A DNA stretch of 64,000 nucleotides from Pedobacter zeae (GCF_014196715.1 NZ_JACIEF010000002.1:496001-560000), one strand, 5' to 3'; positions 36,490-46,288 are shown, numbered from the stretch's first letter. Notes: generated by a model not told the origin, from the sequence alone. Numbers and translations: made by a program.

Positions 36490-37989
36490 TTAATATTTTA
36501 GTTGCAAAAGCTGCAAATCTACTTTCTTACTAAAAATGCCCATACGCTCTACGAATGGAATAATAAAGCTATTATTTAGCCAACTGATCGATTCTGTATT
36601 GGCATAATAAGAACTTTTAATATCATCTTTAGGGATCATACTGATTTTGTTTATTTTACCCGATCCTAGATCCATTTCAGCATATATGGTAGCAACAGAA
36701 CCACCATCTGATTGATTGGCCAAGATGCGAAGCGTATTTTCTGTTTGGTTAAATGATAGGTCCGAAGCTTCTCCCATACCACGACTTAAGTAAGTACGCG
36801 GTAGAAATTGGTGATAAAGAGGCTTCATCTGTGCATCATATCCATTCATCAGTACCGAGCCTTCGGATGTAAACGAACCACGGCTGCTGGAAACGCTGTA
36901 TTTTGGAGAAATAGTAACAAGAAGTGTATTGTTGTATTCTGAAATATTTCTGATGTTCAGGTATTTAATGTCAGAAAAATCGAGGTCGTCGAATTTCTTG
37001 TTGGCCGGTACAAAAGATTTCTGTAGCTCTTTAAGATGGGCCTTATCAAATACTTCCTTGATAGACGTAAAGGTTCCGTTATTAAAATCGATTCTTGCAA
37101 TCAAAGTAGAGCGTTCTTTGTTCGCATTTTTGTAGAATATACCAATGTAATTGATTAATGGCTTTTTACTGCTTGCAAAAGTAATGGAAGAAATATCATC
37201 CTGATTAAAAGCATCAACAGGAATGCTCACCGTTTTGAGTGGACTTGGGCTGCTGCTTAAATATATCGCCACATTACATTTTCCCTTCGAGGCATCTACG
37301 GTGCTAATAATAAAGCTTCCGTCATCACCACAAGATGCCTTCCAGGTATCTCCATCTGGCATATCAGGTTCCATTTTTTGAATTTGTTCCAGCTTATCAT
37401 TAAAATCGATTACGGTATAACTTTGAGATTCGTTAAAGTCTTTGTCCATTTTAAGTGCCGTGAAAAAGCCCACTATCGGTAAGCCTATATGAACCTTACG
37501 CTTTAACGATGTTAGTCTTGTCGCCATTTTAAAATAGGCGCCATCTTCAGAAAAAAAGAATTCTGGCATCTCTACAAAATCCTTACTTCCATCATAAATT
37601 ATCTTTTCAGAGACCAATCTGCCGGTTTTTTCTTCTAAAAGGTAGGCTTTGAACTGATTGGAAAAACTTTTGAAATAACTGTGATCTGTAGCGGCAATAA
37701 CCATAATGTTGTTTTTGAATTTTCCGATGGCCATTGGGAAACCCGAAAGTTCAGTAATCCATTTCTGACTTAATTTATCATCAATGGTAACTACGGCGAA
37801 ATCAGCATTGGGAACATCTACAATCATGGCAATAGCGTTACCTGATAAATCTACCTTCGAACCATACTTACTATCGTAAGAAGCTCTGATATTCCATGTT
37901 GGTTTTTTAATAACGTTAATCTGCTGTTGGGTAAAGGCATTGAACTGCAAAAAGACTAGCAGTAAGGAGAACATTAGTTTAATTTTCAT
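36490..37989 (-). CDS. Secreted protein of unknown function, probable beta-propeller-like
   Basis: 499 residues. Signal peptide residues 1-20 (ending AFTQ), so exported. The rest alternates short beta-strand-like blocks with hydrophilic turns, with recurring patterns such as KFKNNIMVIAATD and NNTLLVTISPKYS that suggest a beta-propeller, but I cannot name a family. No lipobox and no membrane segment after the signal. Transcribed in the same direction as ligA, 30 nt upstream of it, but ligA has its own -7 box, so they are probably separate units. Confidence 0.6.
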   Translation of the reverse strand: MKIKLMFSLLLVFLQFNAFTQQQINVIKKPTWNIRASYDSKYGSKVDLSGNAIAMIVDVPNADFAVVTIDDKLSQKWITELSGFPMAIGKFKNNIMVIAATDHSYFKSFSNQFKAYLLEEKTGRLVSEKIIYDGSKDFVEMPEFFFSEDGAYFKMATRLTSLKRKVHIGLPIVGFFTALKMDKDFNESQSYTVIDFNDKLEQIQKMEPDMPDGDTWKASCGDDGSFIISTVDASKGKCNVAIYLSSSPSPLKTVSIPVDAFNQDDISSITFASSKKPLINYIGIFYKNANKERSTLIARIDFNNGTFTSIKEVFDKAHLKELQKSFVPANKKFDDLDFSDIKYLNIRNISEYNNTLLVTISPKYSVSSSRGSFTSEGSVLMNGYDAQMKPLYHQFLPRTYLSRGMGEASDLSFNQTENTLRILANQSDGGSVATIYAEMDLGSGKINKISMIPKDDIKSSYYANTESISWLNNSFIIPFVERMGIFSKKVDLQLLQLKY

Positions 37990-38023
37990 TTAGTTGTTTG
38001 GTTTTTCGCCAAATATCAAATAA

Positions 38024-38698
38024 TTAAACCAGTTTTTTCTCAATCTCTCTGAAAATCTCCAGGTAATCTTTTTCTAGAACAGCTTTGAAAATACCCAATT
38101 CGAAAGTAAGCTGCTGTAATTGTTTTTCGTTCAGGGTATTGGGCCACAAACGCATGCAGATCCTGTTAAGGGCATAGCTGATGTTTTCGAGTTTCTGATA
38201 ACTTAAAAGGTATTTACTGCTGATAAACTTTTCCAGAAAATTAAAGAACACTTCGGGCTTGTTGAGGTTACAGTGCTCCAGGAAATCACTTAACGACTCT
38301 TTTTTTACCGCGTTCAGCTTATCGTAAAAATGATTTACCCGTATTAAGTTGTGCTCAACCAACAAATGGTCCAACAAAAGCTCCAGGCCAATATGGGCAA
38401 GAAATGACGGGCGAACGGCTGTATTTTCTACAATAGGTTTAATGAGCTGCTTAAGTTCAGTGGTTTTTTCCAGGAAGAAATCAGAAGAATGAAAAAACAG
38501 GTCAACAGCTAAATGTCTTTTCCAACCCATAAGCAGGTTTTCTTCATCAGGATTTCCTTTAAACAGGAATTCATTCTTCTGCGGATATAAATTAGCTTCT
38601 TTTACCGCATTCTTAATCAGATCCGGCAAAACCGTTCCCATTACCACATTGGCATCATTAGTTGTCCGGTCGAAATAATAATGGGATAAAAAGTTCAT
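38024..38698 (-). CDS. Acyl-carrier-protein phosphodiesterase-like protein (AcpH/DUF479-like)
   Basis: 224 residues. Starts MNFLSHYYFDR, then NVVMGTVLPDLIK, WKRHLAVDLFFHSSDFF and FLAHIGLELLLDHLLVEH. The pattern of conserved His/Asp (H6, D31-ish, H-x3-D-x3-H, H and D/H in later helices) is typical of the all-helical metal-dependent HD-like fold to which AcpH (holo-ACP phosphodiesterase) belongs. AcpH removes phosphopantetheine from ACP; here that activity is inferred by resemblance only. No operon partner: 34 nt separate it from the downstream secreted-protein gene. Confidence 0.6.
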   Translation of the reverse strand: MNFLSHYYFDRTTNDANVVMGTVLPDLIKNAVKEANLYPQKNEFLFKGNPDEENLLMGWKRHLAVDLFFHSSDFFLEKTTELKQLIKPIVENTAVRPSFLAHIGLELLLDHLLVEHNLIRVNHFYDKLNAVKKESLSDFLEHCNLNKPEVFFNFLEKFISSKYLLSYQKLENISYALNRICMRLWPNTLNEKQLQQLTFELGIFKAVLEKDYLEIFREIEKKLV

Positions 38699-38809
38699 CT
38701 CGCAAGGTAATGTTTTCTTATAGGCTTGTAAAGAGCCAATGTAAAATATTGATTGGGATATAGCGGTGCAAAGTGCAGTTTGCCGTAATTGATTTACAAA
38801 ACCAACTAA

Positions 38810-38842
38810 TTTGCATTAAACTAAGCTAAAATTTTATCTTTG
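38810..38842 (+). promoter_or_regulatory. tyrS promoter
   Basis: TTTG (38810-38813), 21 nt, TATCTTTG (38835-38842). Both elements match the Bacteroidota consensus. Predicted start about 20 nt before the tyrS ATG. Confidence 0.7.
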
Positions 38843-38869
38843 CACGCACATTATTAAAGTGTTTGTACA

Positions 38870-40156
38870 ATGACGAATTTTGTTGAAGAGTTAAGATGGC
38901 GTGGCATGCTGCATGATATTATGCCGAATACTGAAGAAAAATTGAACGAAGGTATGACTTCTGGTTATATCGGTTTCGATCCTACTGCAGATTCGTTGCA
39001 TGTTGGTCACTTAACCCAGATCATGACACTGATTCATTTTCAAAATGCTGGCCATAAGCCGTTTGCTTTGGTTGGTGGTGCTACGGGTATGGTGGGCGAT
39101 CCATCAGGGAAATCTGATGAACGTAATCTTCAGACCCCGGAAATGATTGAGCACAACCTGAAGGGGATGAAAAAGCAATTGGCCAAATTCTTGAAGTTTG
39201 AAGAAGGCGGTAATGGTGCGGTAATGGTTAACAATGCCGATTGGTTTAAGGATATGAACCTGTTTACCTTTATCAGGGATGTGGGTAAACACATTACCGT
39301 GAACTACATGATGGCAAAAGACAGTGTTAAAAGGCGTTTGGAAGGTGATGCTGGTTTATCTTTTACCGAGTTCTGCTACCAGTTAATCCAGGGCTACGAT
39401 TTTTATCATTTATGGAAAAACGAAAACTGCCTGGTGCAGATGGGTGGTTCCGATCAATGGGGCAATATTGTTACCGGTACGGAGCTGATCAGAAGAAAGG
39501 ATGCCGGAACAGCTTATGCCATTACCACACAATTAATTAAAAAAGCAGACGGAACCAAATTTGGTAAAACCGAAAGTGGTGCAGTTTGGTTAGATCCGGA
39601 GAAAACTTCGCCATATAAATTCTACCAGTTTTGGTTAAATGCATCGGATGACGATGTGAAAAAGTGGATCCGTATTTTTACCCTTAAAAATAAAGAAGAA
39701 ATAGAAGCCTTGGAACAGGAACACGATGCCGCACCGCATCTGCGTATCCTCCAAAAAGCTTTAGCCGAAGACATTACCATCAAAACCCATTCAGCCGAAG
39801 CTTTAGAAACCGCTATTAAAACATCAGAGTTTTTGTTTGGCAACGGATCGTTGGAGTTTTTAAAAACTTTATCTGAAAGCCAGGTATTGGAAATGTTTGA
39901 GGGGATTCCGCAGTTTAACATTTCTAAATCTGAACTGGCCGAAGGTATCGATGCAGCTACCTTGCTGGCAGAAAAAACTGCTGTTTTTTCTTCTAAAGGT
40001 GAAACCAAAAAACTGATCCAGGGTGGTGGCGTTTCGGTTAATAAAGAAAAAGTAGCTGACGCTACGCAGGTTTTTAATACCACAAACCTGATCAATGATA
40101 AATTTATTGTTGTGCAAAAAGGAAAGAAAAACTATTTCCTTTTAACTGCCGAATAA
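38870..40156 (+). CDS. tyrS: Tyrosyl-tRNA synthetase
   Basis: 428 residues, class I synthetase. HIGH-type signature H44-V-G-H47, the tyrosine-pocket segment GYDFYHLW and [11 protein letters not shown], and KMSKS equivalent K230-F-G-K-T234. The last 70 residues form an S4-type RNA-binding domain ([12 protein letters not shown]). This is the TyrRS form with KFGKT typical of many bacteria. A well-formed promoter precedes it and a bidirectional hairpin follows. Confidence 0.98.
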   Translation: MTNFVEELRWRGMLHDIMPNTEEKLNEGMTSGYIGFDPTADSLHVGHLTQIMTLIHFQNAGHKPFALVGGATGMVGDPSGKSDERNLQTPEMIEHNLKGMKKQLAKFLKFEEGGNGAVMVNNADWFKDMNLFTFIRDVGKHITVNYMMAKDSVKRRLEGDAGLSFTEFCYQLIQGYDFYHLWKNENCLVQMGGSDQWGNIVTGTELIRRKDAGTAYAITTQLIKKADGTKFGKTESGAVWLDPEKTSPYKFYQFWLNASDDDVKKWIRIFTLKNKEEIEALEQEHDAAPHLRILQKALAEDITIKTHSAEALETAIKTSEFLFGNGSLEFLKTLSESQVLEMFEGIPQFNISKSELAEGIDAATLLAEKTAVFSSKGETKKLIQGGGVSVNKEKVADATQVFNTTNLINDKFIVVQKGKKNYFLLTAE

Positions 40157-40162
40157 TATTTT

Positions 40163-40205
40163 CAGGCCCAATGAAAGATGCAAAAAGAATTAATCATTGG
40201 GCCTG
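40163..40205. terminator. Bidirectional terminator between tyrS and the TonB receptor gene
   Basis: Twelve-base perfect stem CAGGCCCAATGA / TCATTGGGCCTG. The genes on both sides converge on it. The T-run is weak on the plus strand (AGTTT). Confidence 0.75.
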
Positions 40206-40272
40206 AGTTTAAAACAGGGATGCCGAAACGTTAAATAAGGCATTTCGGTATGCTCACAAAAACCTTTTAACA

Positions 40273-42636
40273 CTATTCCTGGTTCGGTAACCTGTCTTTT
40301 TCATCTTTTTTACGGTTAAAGCGGTAAACCAGCGTTGCGGTTGTTAATCTTCCAATCCCTTTAAAATTCGATTCCAGATAATACGTATCTGTTGTGATGA
40401 CCTGCTTATCAATAAACGAATCGAAAATATTGTTTACGGCCAAGGTCACTGAAACCTTATCTTTAAACAGATCTTTACTGAACGCGATATTGGCACGGTA
40501 CTGCGCTTTATTAACCGATTGGATATCGGTGTTTTTAGCTCTGTAGTTAAAACTGTATTCGATTGAAAAACTCTTAGGAAACTTCATCCGGGAATTGATA
40601 CGGGTAAACCAGGTATGGTCTTCAGATCCGTATGTTTTATTTTCAAAGATCCCTTGCTGCTTAAACGCGTAATAATTAAAATCCCATGATAAGCGCCACC
40701 AGGATAGTGGATTGTAGGTGGTGGAAACTTCCAGTCCGTAACGGTCTTCATAATCGAGATTAACGGGGGTGTTCACAAAACCATTAGCGGCTTGCTTGAG
40801 TATAAACTCGAAATAATTGGTGGCATGTTTATAATAAAGTGATGGGTTGAAGGTGAGTTTTCCCCATCTTTGCAGTATGCCCAATTCGAGTGAGTTGGTA
40901 TACATCGGATTCAGATCGGGATTGCCCACCGTTAAGTTTCTGGTATCTGATAAGCCTGAAAATGGATTTAACTGCGAAAACTGTGGCCGGTTTATTCTTC
41001 TGCTATAACTTAGCCTCAAATTAGTATTGTTATGCAACTTGTAGGTAATGTTAGCGGTAGGGAATAGGTCTATATAATTTTTTGAAGCTGCAAAATCACC
41101 CTTACGGTCTGAAATGCCGATATCGGAAAGCTCGGCCCTGAGCCCTAGCAGGTAATTGAATTTATTGAATTTGTTTTCGTATTGAAAATAGGCGCCGTAA
41201 ATATTCTCGTTGTACTTGAGCTTATTATCATAGGCCGGAAGCAGTATACCATCTGCCTTAGCCCAATAATCACTTCTGATAGACCTGATATTTGCCCTTA
41301 TCCCGGCTTCGAATTTCGAATCGCCGGAGAAAGTGCCTGTAAAGTCGCTTTGGATAAATAGCGCATCACTGCTTTCTATATCCCTTGAGGTTAAGCGGCT
41401 AGCACTATTTAAGGTTGGGAAAGTTTTTTGTTGGCTGATGTCCTGATTTTCATCGTCATTCCAGAACACATATTGTAAACTCGTATTCCACTTTTGATCC
41501 TTTTTATCAAAGGTTTTTGCATAATTCAGTTCGAGCTGATTGAATTTTTGTGGTTCCCTGTAATGCTCAGAGCGGTTAATTGTACTGTCCAGCACGTTGT
41601 TTTTATCGTAGTAATTGTAATGGTAATTGGTGGTATCTTTATTTACCAGCACATCATGATAAAAACTTCCGGTTAAGGTGTTTTTGGCGTTGAGGTAATA
41701 ATCCATCCCCAGGTAAACAATATAAAGATCATCGTTTCTTCCCTGCTTGTTGTTTTGCCTTAATATGGTTTGTATCCCATTATTAAAAACACTTTGGTAC
41801 CGTTGTTCCGATCCGTAAAGGTTCCTGTAACGATAACCAATGTTGCTGAAAAGGTTGATTTTTTCGGTTTTATAGCTCAGGTTTAAATTACTGTTATAGT
41901 TAGCCGGATCGCCAACCCCGATCTGGGCCGAGCCATTAAAGCCACTTAACATGTTCTTTTTTAAGATAATATTAATAATTCCGCCACCGCCCTGGGCCTC
42001 ATACCTTGATGATGGATTGGTAATTACCTCCACTTTCTCAATATTGCTGGCTGGTATCTGTTCTAAACCATTATTATTGGTTAACATAGATGGCTTTCCA
42101 TTAATCAACACCTGTACACTTCCATTTCCGCGCAGGCTTATGGCACCATTGGCATCTACATTTACAGAAGGCACATTGTTTAAAATATCGTTGGCAGAGC
42201 CGCCTTTTGAAATCAGGTCTTTGCCCACATTAAATACTTTTTTATCCAGGTTCAACTCTACCGTGGTCTTTTCTGCCGTCACATTAACCGACTTTAACTG
42301 CTGTACATCTTCTTTAAGTATAATATCTTCAAGTTTAACGCCTTGTTTTATTTCTCTATTCACTAAATGCTGTGTTTGGTAAGCAATAAATTCAATTTTA
42401 ATATCAAACCTGCCGGGTGGTGTAGACAATACAAATTCACCTTTGTTATTGGTGAGGGTGCCTTTTAAAAGTTTCTGATCTGTTGCTGATAAAAGCTTAA
42501 TCCCTGCATTTTCTAGTGGTTTTAAAGTTTTCTCATCGATAACCCTTCCGGTAATAATTACCTCAGTTTGTTGTGCGAAACCGGGCATGGCCAATAATAA
42601 CAGGAATAAAAGGTACAATTGCTTCATCTGATTCAT
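40273..42636 (-). CDS. TonB-dependent receptor family protein (outer membrane beta-barrel)
   Basis: 787 residues from ATG 42636. A longer frame upstream lacks a signal peptide, whereas this start gives one (residues 4-20, ending GFAQQ). Layout: signal peptide, CarboxypepD_reg-like Ig domain (about 25-110), plug domain (about 125-220, with GSANDILNNVPSVNVDANG), barrel to the C-terminus. No TonB box is obvious. This is the outer-membrane beta-barrel protein family common in Bacteroidota; the ligand is unknown. Divergent from the LytS/LytTR pair, which might regulate it. Confidence 0.85.
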   Translation of the reverse strand: MNQMKQLYLLFLLLLAMPGFAQQTEVIITGRVIDEKTLKPLENAGIKLLSATDQKLLKGTLTNNKGEFVLSTPPGRFDIKIEFIAYQTQHLVNREIKQGVKLEDIILKEDVQQLKSVNVTAEKTTVELNLDKKVFNVGKDLISKGGSANDILNNVPSVNVDANGAISLRGNGSVQVLINGKPSMLTNNNGLEQIPASNIEKVEVITNPSSRYEAQGGGGIINIILKKNMLSGFNGSAQIGVGDPANYNSNLNLSYKTEKINLFSNIGYRYRNLYGSEQRYQSVFNNGIQTILRQNNKQGRNDDLYIVYLGMDYYLNAKNTLTGSFYHDVLVNKDTTNYHYNYYDKNNVLDSTINRSEHYREPQKFNQLELNYAKTFDKKDQKWNTSLQYVFWNDDENQDISQQKTFPTLNSASRLTSRDIESSDALFIQSDFTGTFSGDSKFEAGIRANIRSIRSDYWAKADGILLPAYDNKLKYNENIYGAYFQYENKFNKFNYLLGLRAELSDIGISDRKGDFAASKNYIDLFPTANITYKLHNNTNLRLSYSRRINRPQFSQLNPFSGLSDTRNLTVGNPDLNPMYTNSLELGILQRWGKLTFNPSLYYKHATNYFEFILKQAANGFVNTPVNLDYEDRYGLEVSTTYNPLSWWRLSWDFNYYAFKQQGIFENKTYGSEDHTWFTRINSRMKFPKSFSIEYSFNYRAKNTDIQSVNKAQYRANIAFSKDLFKDKVSVTLAVNNIFDSFIDKQVITTDTYYLESNFKGIGRLTTATLVYRFNRKKDEKDRLPNQE

Positions 42637-42825
42637 AATGGGTTTAAATTTCTTGCGAATATGAAGAGTACTGGGATGCCAAAATTGAATAGTAGTTATA
42701 TACATGAACTTAACAGCTAAAGAGGGTTGTTTTGGTGTCCGGGCCTTTTAGTAGCCATTTAAGCTATATTCATCTGCGTTTTTAGGGTCTTGGTCGACAC
42801 CGTAATTTTGGATAGCGAAGAATTG

Positions 42826-42833
42826 TATATTTG
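42826..42833 (+). promoter_or_regulatory. -7 promoter box TATATTTG of the LytS-type kinase gene
   Basis: Exact TAnnTTTG five bases before ATG 42839. Predicts a leaderless transcript and decides against the TTG at 42836 as start. Confidence 0.55.
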
Positions 42834-42838
42834 CGTTG

Positions 42839-43954
42839 ATGCCATTAATTGAGAGGATAGCCAAGTTCAGTTCCGCACACCGGTTTCTTAGCCATATTAT
42901 TTTTTGGCTCGTTACCTCAATTGTGTTTCTCAACCGTTACGATATTGATGAATACCACGATTTTCATAAAATTCTGATCCGGCATGCCTACTATATATCC
43001 TTCACCATTGTTTCCTCTTATTTTCTAACCTATTTAATCATTCCGAAACTGATTACCGCTAAAACCTATTACCTGGTTACGTTTTACTTCCTGATCGGAA
43101 GTTATATCATCTGTGTCTGTTCGAGAATAGTGGTGGTGCATGTGCTGGAACCTTTTTTAAGAACAGCACCATTTGGCCAGGAAACAGTTCTGGAAATTGC
43201 CATGGACGTGCCAAAACTCATTACCCATTATTTTCCCTTAACTTTTTCTGCAGCATGGATTTTTGCCTTTATAAAATTGATTAAAGAGCAGTATGCTGCG
43301 CAGCAACATAAATTTTCCTTAGAGAAAGAGAGAGCCGAAACAGAATTAAAGGCTTTGAAAGCACAATTAAATCCGCATTTTCTTTTTAATACACTAAATA
43401 ATATTTATTCGCTTTCTTTGATGAATTCGCCTGTTACCTCAAAATCTATTGCCCGGTTATCAGAAATACTCGACCATGTATTGTACCGGTGTAATGGGAG
43501 GTATGTTTCGCTATCCGCCGAAATTACACTGATAAAAAATTACATAGAACTCGAAAAATTAAGATATGGAGAGCGTTTAGTAGTCAATTTTAGGCACACT
43601 ATAGATCACGATACGGTTATTGCTCCGTTAATTTTACTTTCACTGGTCGAAAATGCCTTTAAACACGGTGCCGGCGAAGATATTGGCCAACCTGTAATTA
43701 ATATAGATTTAAAGCTGGTAAACAACCATTTCCGTTTTACGGTTTTAAATAGCTTTATGCCAGGAAGGGAGAAAGAAGAAAATAGGATCGGGATTAATAA
43801 TATAACCAGGCAGCTCCGGTTGCTTTATCCTGAAGAACACGATTTAAGCACTACTACGTACGATAATATCTTTGTAGTTTTATTGCATATAAACCTAAAT
43901 AACAGTACATATTTAAAGGATAAGCGCTATGAAAGTAAGGTGTCTTTTAGTTGA
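42839..43954 (+). CDS. LytS/YehU-type sensor histidine kinase
   Basis: 371 residues from ATG 42839. Four N-terminal helices (about 15-150) form the membrane sensor. They are followed by a coiled linker (EKERAETELKALKAQ), the His_kinase domain with phosphoacceptor H180 in LNPHFLFNTLNNIYSL, and an HATPase domain with LVENAFKHG (N box) and GIGINNITRQL-type G box (here RIGINNITRQL). Partner of the LytTR regulator with which it overlaps by 26 nt. The divergent TonB receptor is a candidate target. The signal sensed is unknown. Confidence 0.92.
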   Translation: MPLIERIAKFSSAHRFLSHIIFWLVTSIVFLNRYDIDEYHDFHKILIRHAYYISFTIVSSYFLTYLIIPKLITAKTYYLVTFYFLIGSYIICVCSRIVVVHVLEPFLRTAPFGQETVLEIAMDVPKLITHYFPLTFSAAWIFAFIKLIKEQYAAQQHKFSLEKERAETELKALKAQLNPHFLFNTLNNIYSLSLMNSPVTSKSIARLSEILDHVLYRCNGRYVSLSAEITLIKNYIELEKLRYGERLVVNFRHTIDHDTVIAPLILLSLVENAFKHGAGEDIGQPVINIDLKLVNNHFRFTVLNSFMPGREKEENRIGINNITRQLRLLYPEEHDLSTTTYDNIFVVLLHINLNNSTYLKDKRYESKVSFS

Positions 43955-44642
43955 CGATGAGCCGCTGGCTATCCAATTGATAGAGAATCATATTAGGCAG
44001 CTTGATACTTTTGAGGTGGTGGGCACCTGTTCCAATGCAATTAAAGCTTTGGAGGTGCTCAGAACCAAACCTGTAGACCTCTTGTTCCTTGACATAAAAA
44101 TGCCACAGATTACGGGCATCGATTTTCTTAAAACCTTAAAAAATCCGCCTGCCGTAATTATTACCACGGCTTACCGCGAATATGCAATTGAAGGTTACGA
44201 TCTCGATCTGATCGATTATCTACTTAAACCCATCACTTTTGACCGTTTTTTTAAAGCCGTCGACCGTTATTTAAGATTGAGAAGCCCCGTACTTAAACCT
44301 GAAGCAATACCCGCTGTTAATCATCAGTTTATCCATATTAAAACAGGAGGTAAGTTTCACAACCTGAATAAGGATGAAGTATGGTTTATAGAGAGTTTAA
44401 AAGATTACATTGTAATTCACTGTAACGATAGGAAAGTAACGGCAAAATACAAAATTAGCGAACTGGAGTCTGAACTTCAGAACAGCACTTTTTTGCGCAT
44501 TCACCGCTCCTTTATCGTCAACCTGAATAAGGTTACCGCTTTTACAGCATACGATATAGAAATTGGTACAAAAATATTACCAATAGGGGCGAGTTATAAG
44601 GAATATGTATTTAAGCGGCTGCAGCTAAGCGAATTTAAATGA
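43929..44642 (+). CDS. LytTR-family response regulator
   Basis: 237 residues. Receiver domain 1-120 with acidic pair D9-D10, phosphoacceptor D55 (LFLDIKMP) and K105-type KPI motif (LLKPITF). LytTR DNA-binding domain from about 135, with HIKTGGKFHNLNKDEVWFIE, DRKVTAKYKISELE and FLRIHRSFIVNLNKV. Binds direct repeats in target promoters when phosphorylated by the kinase encoded immediately upstream (26-nt overlap). Confidence 0.95.
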   Translation: MKVRCLLVDDEPLAIQLIENHIRQLDTFEVVGTCSNAIKALEVLRTKPVDLLFLDIKMPQITGIDFLKTLKNPPAVIITTAYREYAIEGYDLDLIDYLLKPITFDRFFKAVDRYLRLRSPVLKPEAIPAVNHQFIHIKTGGKFHNLNKDEVWFIESLKDYIVIHCNDRKVTAKYKISELESELQNSTFLRIHRSFIVNLNKVTAFTAYDIEIGTKILPIGASYKEYVFKRLQLSEFK

Positions 44643-44670
44643 GGCAAGCCATTTTAAAGAAATGTGGCGC

Positions 44671-44767
44671 CCTGATATTGCAAAGAGGTTGTATCATCAT
44701 GGTTATGGAATGGCCATGGGCATGTTACAGAGAACAGCTCTACTTATGATACAACCTTCAGATCAGG
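44671..44767. ncRNA. Candidate structured RNA or MITE-like element with multibranch fold
   Basis: 97-bp region closed by two perfect inverted segments: CCTGAT/ATCAGG (44671-44676 with 44762-44767) and AGGTTGTATCAT/ATGATACAACCT (44686-44697 with 44746-44757). Inside are CATGG/CCATG (44698-44702, 44714-44718) and AGAG/CTCT (44729-44732, 44738-44741) stems. No T-run on either strand, so not a simple terminator. Either a structured RNA or a short palindromic element. Confidence 0.4.
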
Positions 44768-44782
44768 TGTAAGCGATAGATT

Positions 44783-44959
44783 TTAGTTAAATACGTAAAA
44801 CTTATTAAAACACTTATAACACTTGTATCTCTTAACAGAAATCCAGGGCATAAGTGTTTTAAAGATAAAACCTCTTGGTACCCGGTAAGTTTCGAAATTT
44901 TTACACTTCGGGCAAGATAAGCGGGTTTTAACTAAAGTTAATTCTTCTGCGGCATTCAT
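44783..44959 (-). CDS. Mini zinc-ribbon protein, 58 residues
   Basis: Reads MNAAEELTLVKTRLSCPKCK, then a basic/aromatic middle, and ends RYKCYKCFNKFYVFN. Two CxxC knuckles (CPKC at about 16-19 and CYKC at about 48-51) with a 28-residue spacer make a classic zinc ribbon. No signal or membrane segment, so it is cytosolic, perhaps nucleic-acid-binding. A TAAATTTG -7 box (44995-44988) lies about 29 nt upstream. It is adjacent to the zinc-homeostasis cluster, though any functional link is inference. Confidence 0.7.
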   Translation of the reverse strand: MNAAEELTLVKTRLSCPKCKNFETYRVPRGFIFKTLMPWISVKRYKCYKCFNKFYVFN

Positions 44960-45065
44960 GATAAGTTTGGGTTTGGTTTGGTTAAATCAAATTTAAGCAA
45001 AATAAAACCCAAGCGTATCATCAAAAAACTACCATTTTGTTCATTTCATCGACTAATCTTCCATT

Positions 45066-46268
45066 TTATGGCAAAAAATGCTCAAAAGGGTTGTCAAAGC
45101 TGGTTTTTGTTTTATAATTTTTTATCTCTGTATCAGTTAACAGACAATATTCCAGCGATTTTTTCAGTTCGTTACTATTCATTTCCTGCCCGATAAAAAC
45201 GAGCTCATTTTTACGGTCGCCAAACTCGTTATCCCAGCCGGCTTCAATTTCGGCTCTGTTTTCCCGATAATCCAGGTATTGTTCACGTTCGTGTTGCTGC
45301 ATGCTTGCCCACCAGACTCCCGCCGGATCGATCCTTAAAGAACCACCCGCCTGCGAGAAATTAATAGCCTGTTCTGGCATGGCAGCCAAATAGAAGATAC
45401 CCTTTGAGCGGATAATGTTCTGTGGAAATTCCTGATTGATGTAATGCCATAATCTTTCGGGGTGAAAAGGCTTTTTGGAACGGAATACGGTTGAACTTAT
45501 GCCGTATTCTTCTGTTTCCGGCAGATGGATCTCTTCCAGCTCTCTTTTCCATCCGGCCCCACCTAATGCTGACTCAAAATCGAATAGACCGGTATTTAAG
45601 ATTAAAGTTGGATTTATTTCTCCGAAAAGCGTCTGATAAATTTTAGCTGTAGGGTTAAGTTTAGCAATTAAGGCCTTTAACACTTTAAGATCCGTATCAC
45701 TTACCAGATCTGTTTTGTTCAATAGAATTACGTTGGCAAATTCGATTTGGTCGGTAAGTAGATTTACTATAGTGCGTTTATCCGCTACGTCATCAACCAT
45801 ATTACGGTCTGCAAGCTTCTCTGCAGAGCCAAAATCCCTGTAAAAATTATAGGCATCTACCACCGTAACCATGGTATCTAACCGGCTAAACCTGCCCAGG
45901 TCAATCCCCGAGGCTTCATCAACAAAAGAAAATGTTTGTGCTACGGGGATCGGCTCAGATATGCCGGTGCTTTCAATTAACAGGTAATCGAACCGGTTTT
46001 CTTTTGCTAACTTTTCCACTTCAACCATCAGGTCTTCACGTAGGGTACAGCAGATACAGCCATTGCTCATTTCTACCAGTTTTTCATCCGTTTTAGATAA
46101 AACATGCTGGTTTTTAACCAGGGCAGCATCGATGTTTACCTCACTCATGTCGTTTACAATAACCGCTACTTTTAAATCCTGTTTATTCCTTAATACGGCG
46201 TTGAGCAAGGTGGTTTTGCCACTGCCTAAAAAACCGCTTAGTACGGTTACGGGTAATTTCTTTATCAT
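45066..46268 (-). CDS. COG0523 (CobW/ZNG-type) GTP-dependent metal chaperone
   Basis: 400 residues from ATG 46268; the TTG at 46289 falls inside the operator. Walker A GFLGSGKTTLL at 12-22, metal motif C71-I-C73-C74 (NGCICCTLREDL), switch ESTGISEP, NKTD guanine motif (LLNKTDLV), and a CobW_C domain with PFHPERLWHYINQEFP. This family hydrolyses GTP to hand a metal, usually zinc, to client proteins under starvation. Divergent from the MerC gene, with TGCAA-N5-TTGCA boxes between them. The encoded Fur-family protein at 50.1 kb is the probable repressor. Confidence 0.92.
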   Translation of the reverse strand: MIKKLPVTVLSGFLGSGKTTLLNAVLRNKQDLKVAVIVNDMSEVNIDAALVKNQHVLSKTDEKLVEMSNGCICCTLREDLMVEVEKLAKENRFDYLLIESTGISEPIPVAQTFSFVDEASGIDLGRFSRLDTMVTVVDAYNFYRDFGSAEKLADRNMVDDVADKRTIVNLLTDQIEFANVILLNKTDLVSDTDLKVLKALIAKLNPTAKIYQTLFGEINPTLILNTGLFDFESALGGAGWKRELEEIHLPETEEYGISSTVFRSKKPFHPERLWHYINQEFPQNIIRSKGIFYLAAMPEQAINFSQAGGSLRIDPAGVWWASMQQHEREQYLDYRENRAEIEAGWDNEFGDRKNELVFIGQEMNSNELKKSLEYCLLTDTEIKNYKTKTSFDNPFEHFLP

Positions 46269-46273
46269 TTTAA

Positions 46274-46288
46274 TGCAATTATGTTGCA
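46274..46288. promoter_or_regulatory. Putative Zur box 1, TGCAA-N5-TTGCA
   Basis: Perfect 15-bp inverted repeat 5 nt upstream of the COG0523 ATG (minus strand). Blocks that promoter if bound. Confidence 0.6.

Noticed and set aside
39622..40095. 157-codon minus-strand frame within tyrS
   Set aside because: Shadow of tyrS, which has complete synthetase motifs.
41951..42382. 143-codon plus-strand frame inside the TonB receptor gene
   Set aside because: Antisense shadow of the receptor plug domain, no independent signals.
42637..42838. Search for LytTR direct repeats between the TonB receptor and the LytS gene
   Set aside because: No clear pair of repeats was found, so regulation of the receptor by the LytTR protein stays speculative.
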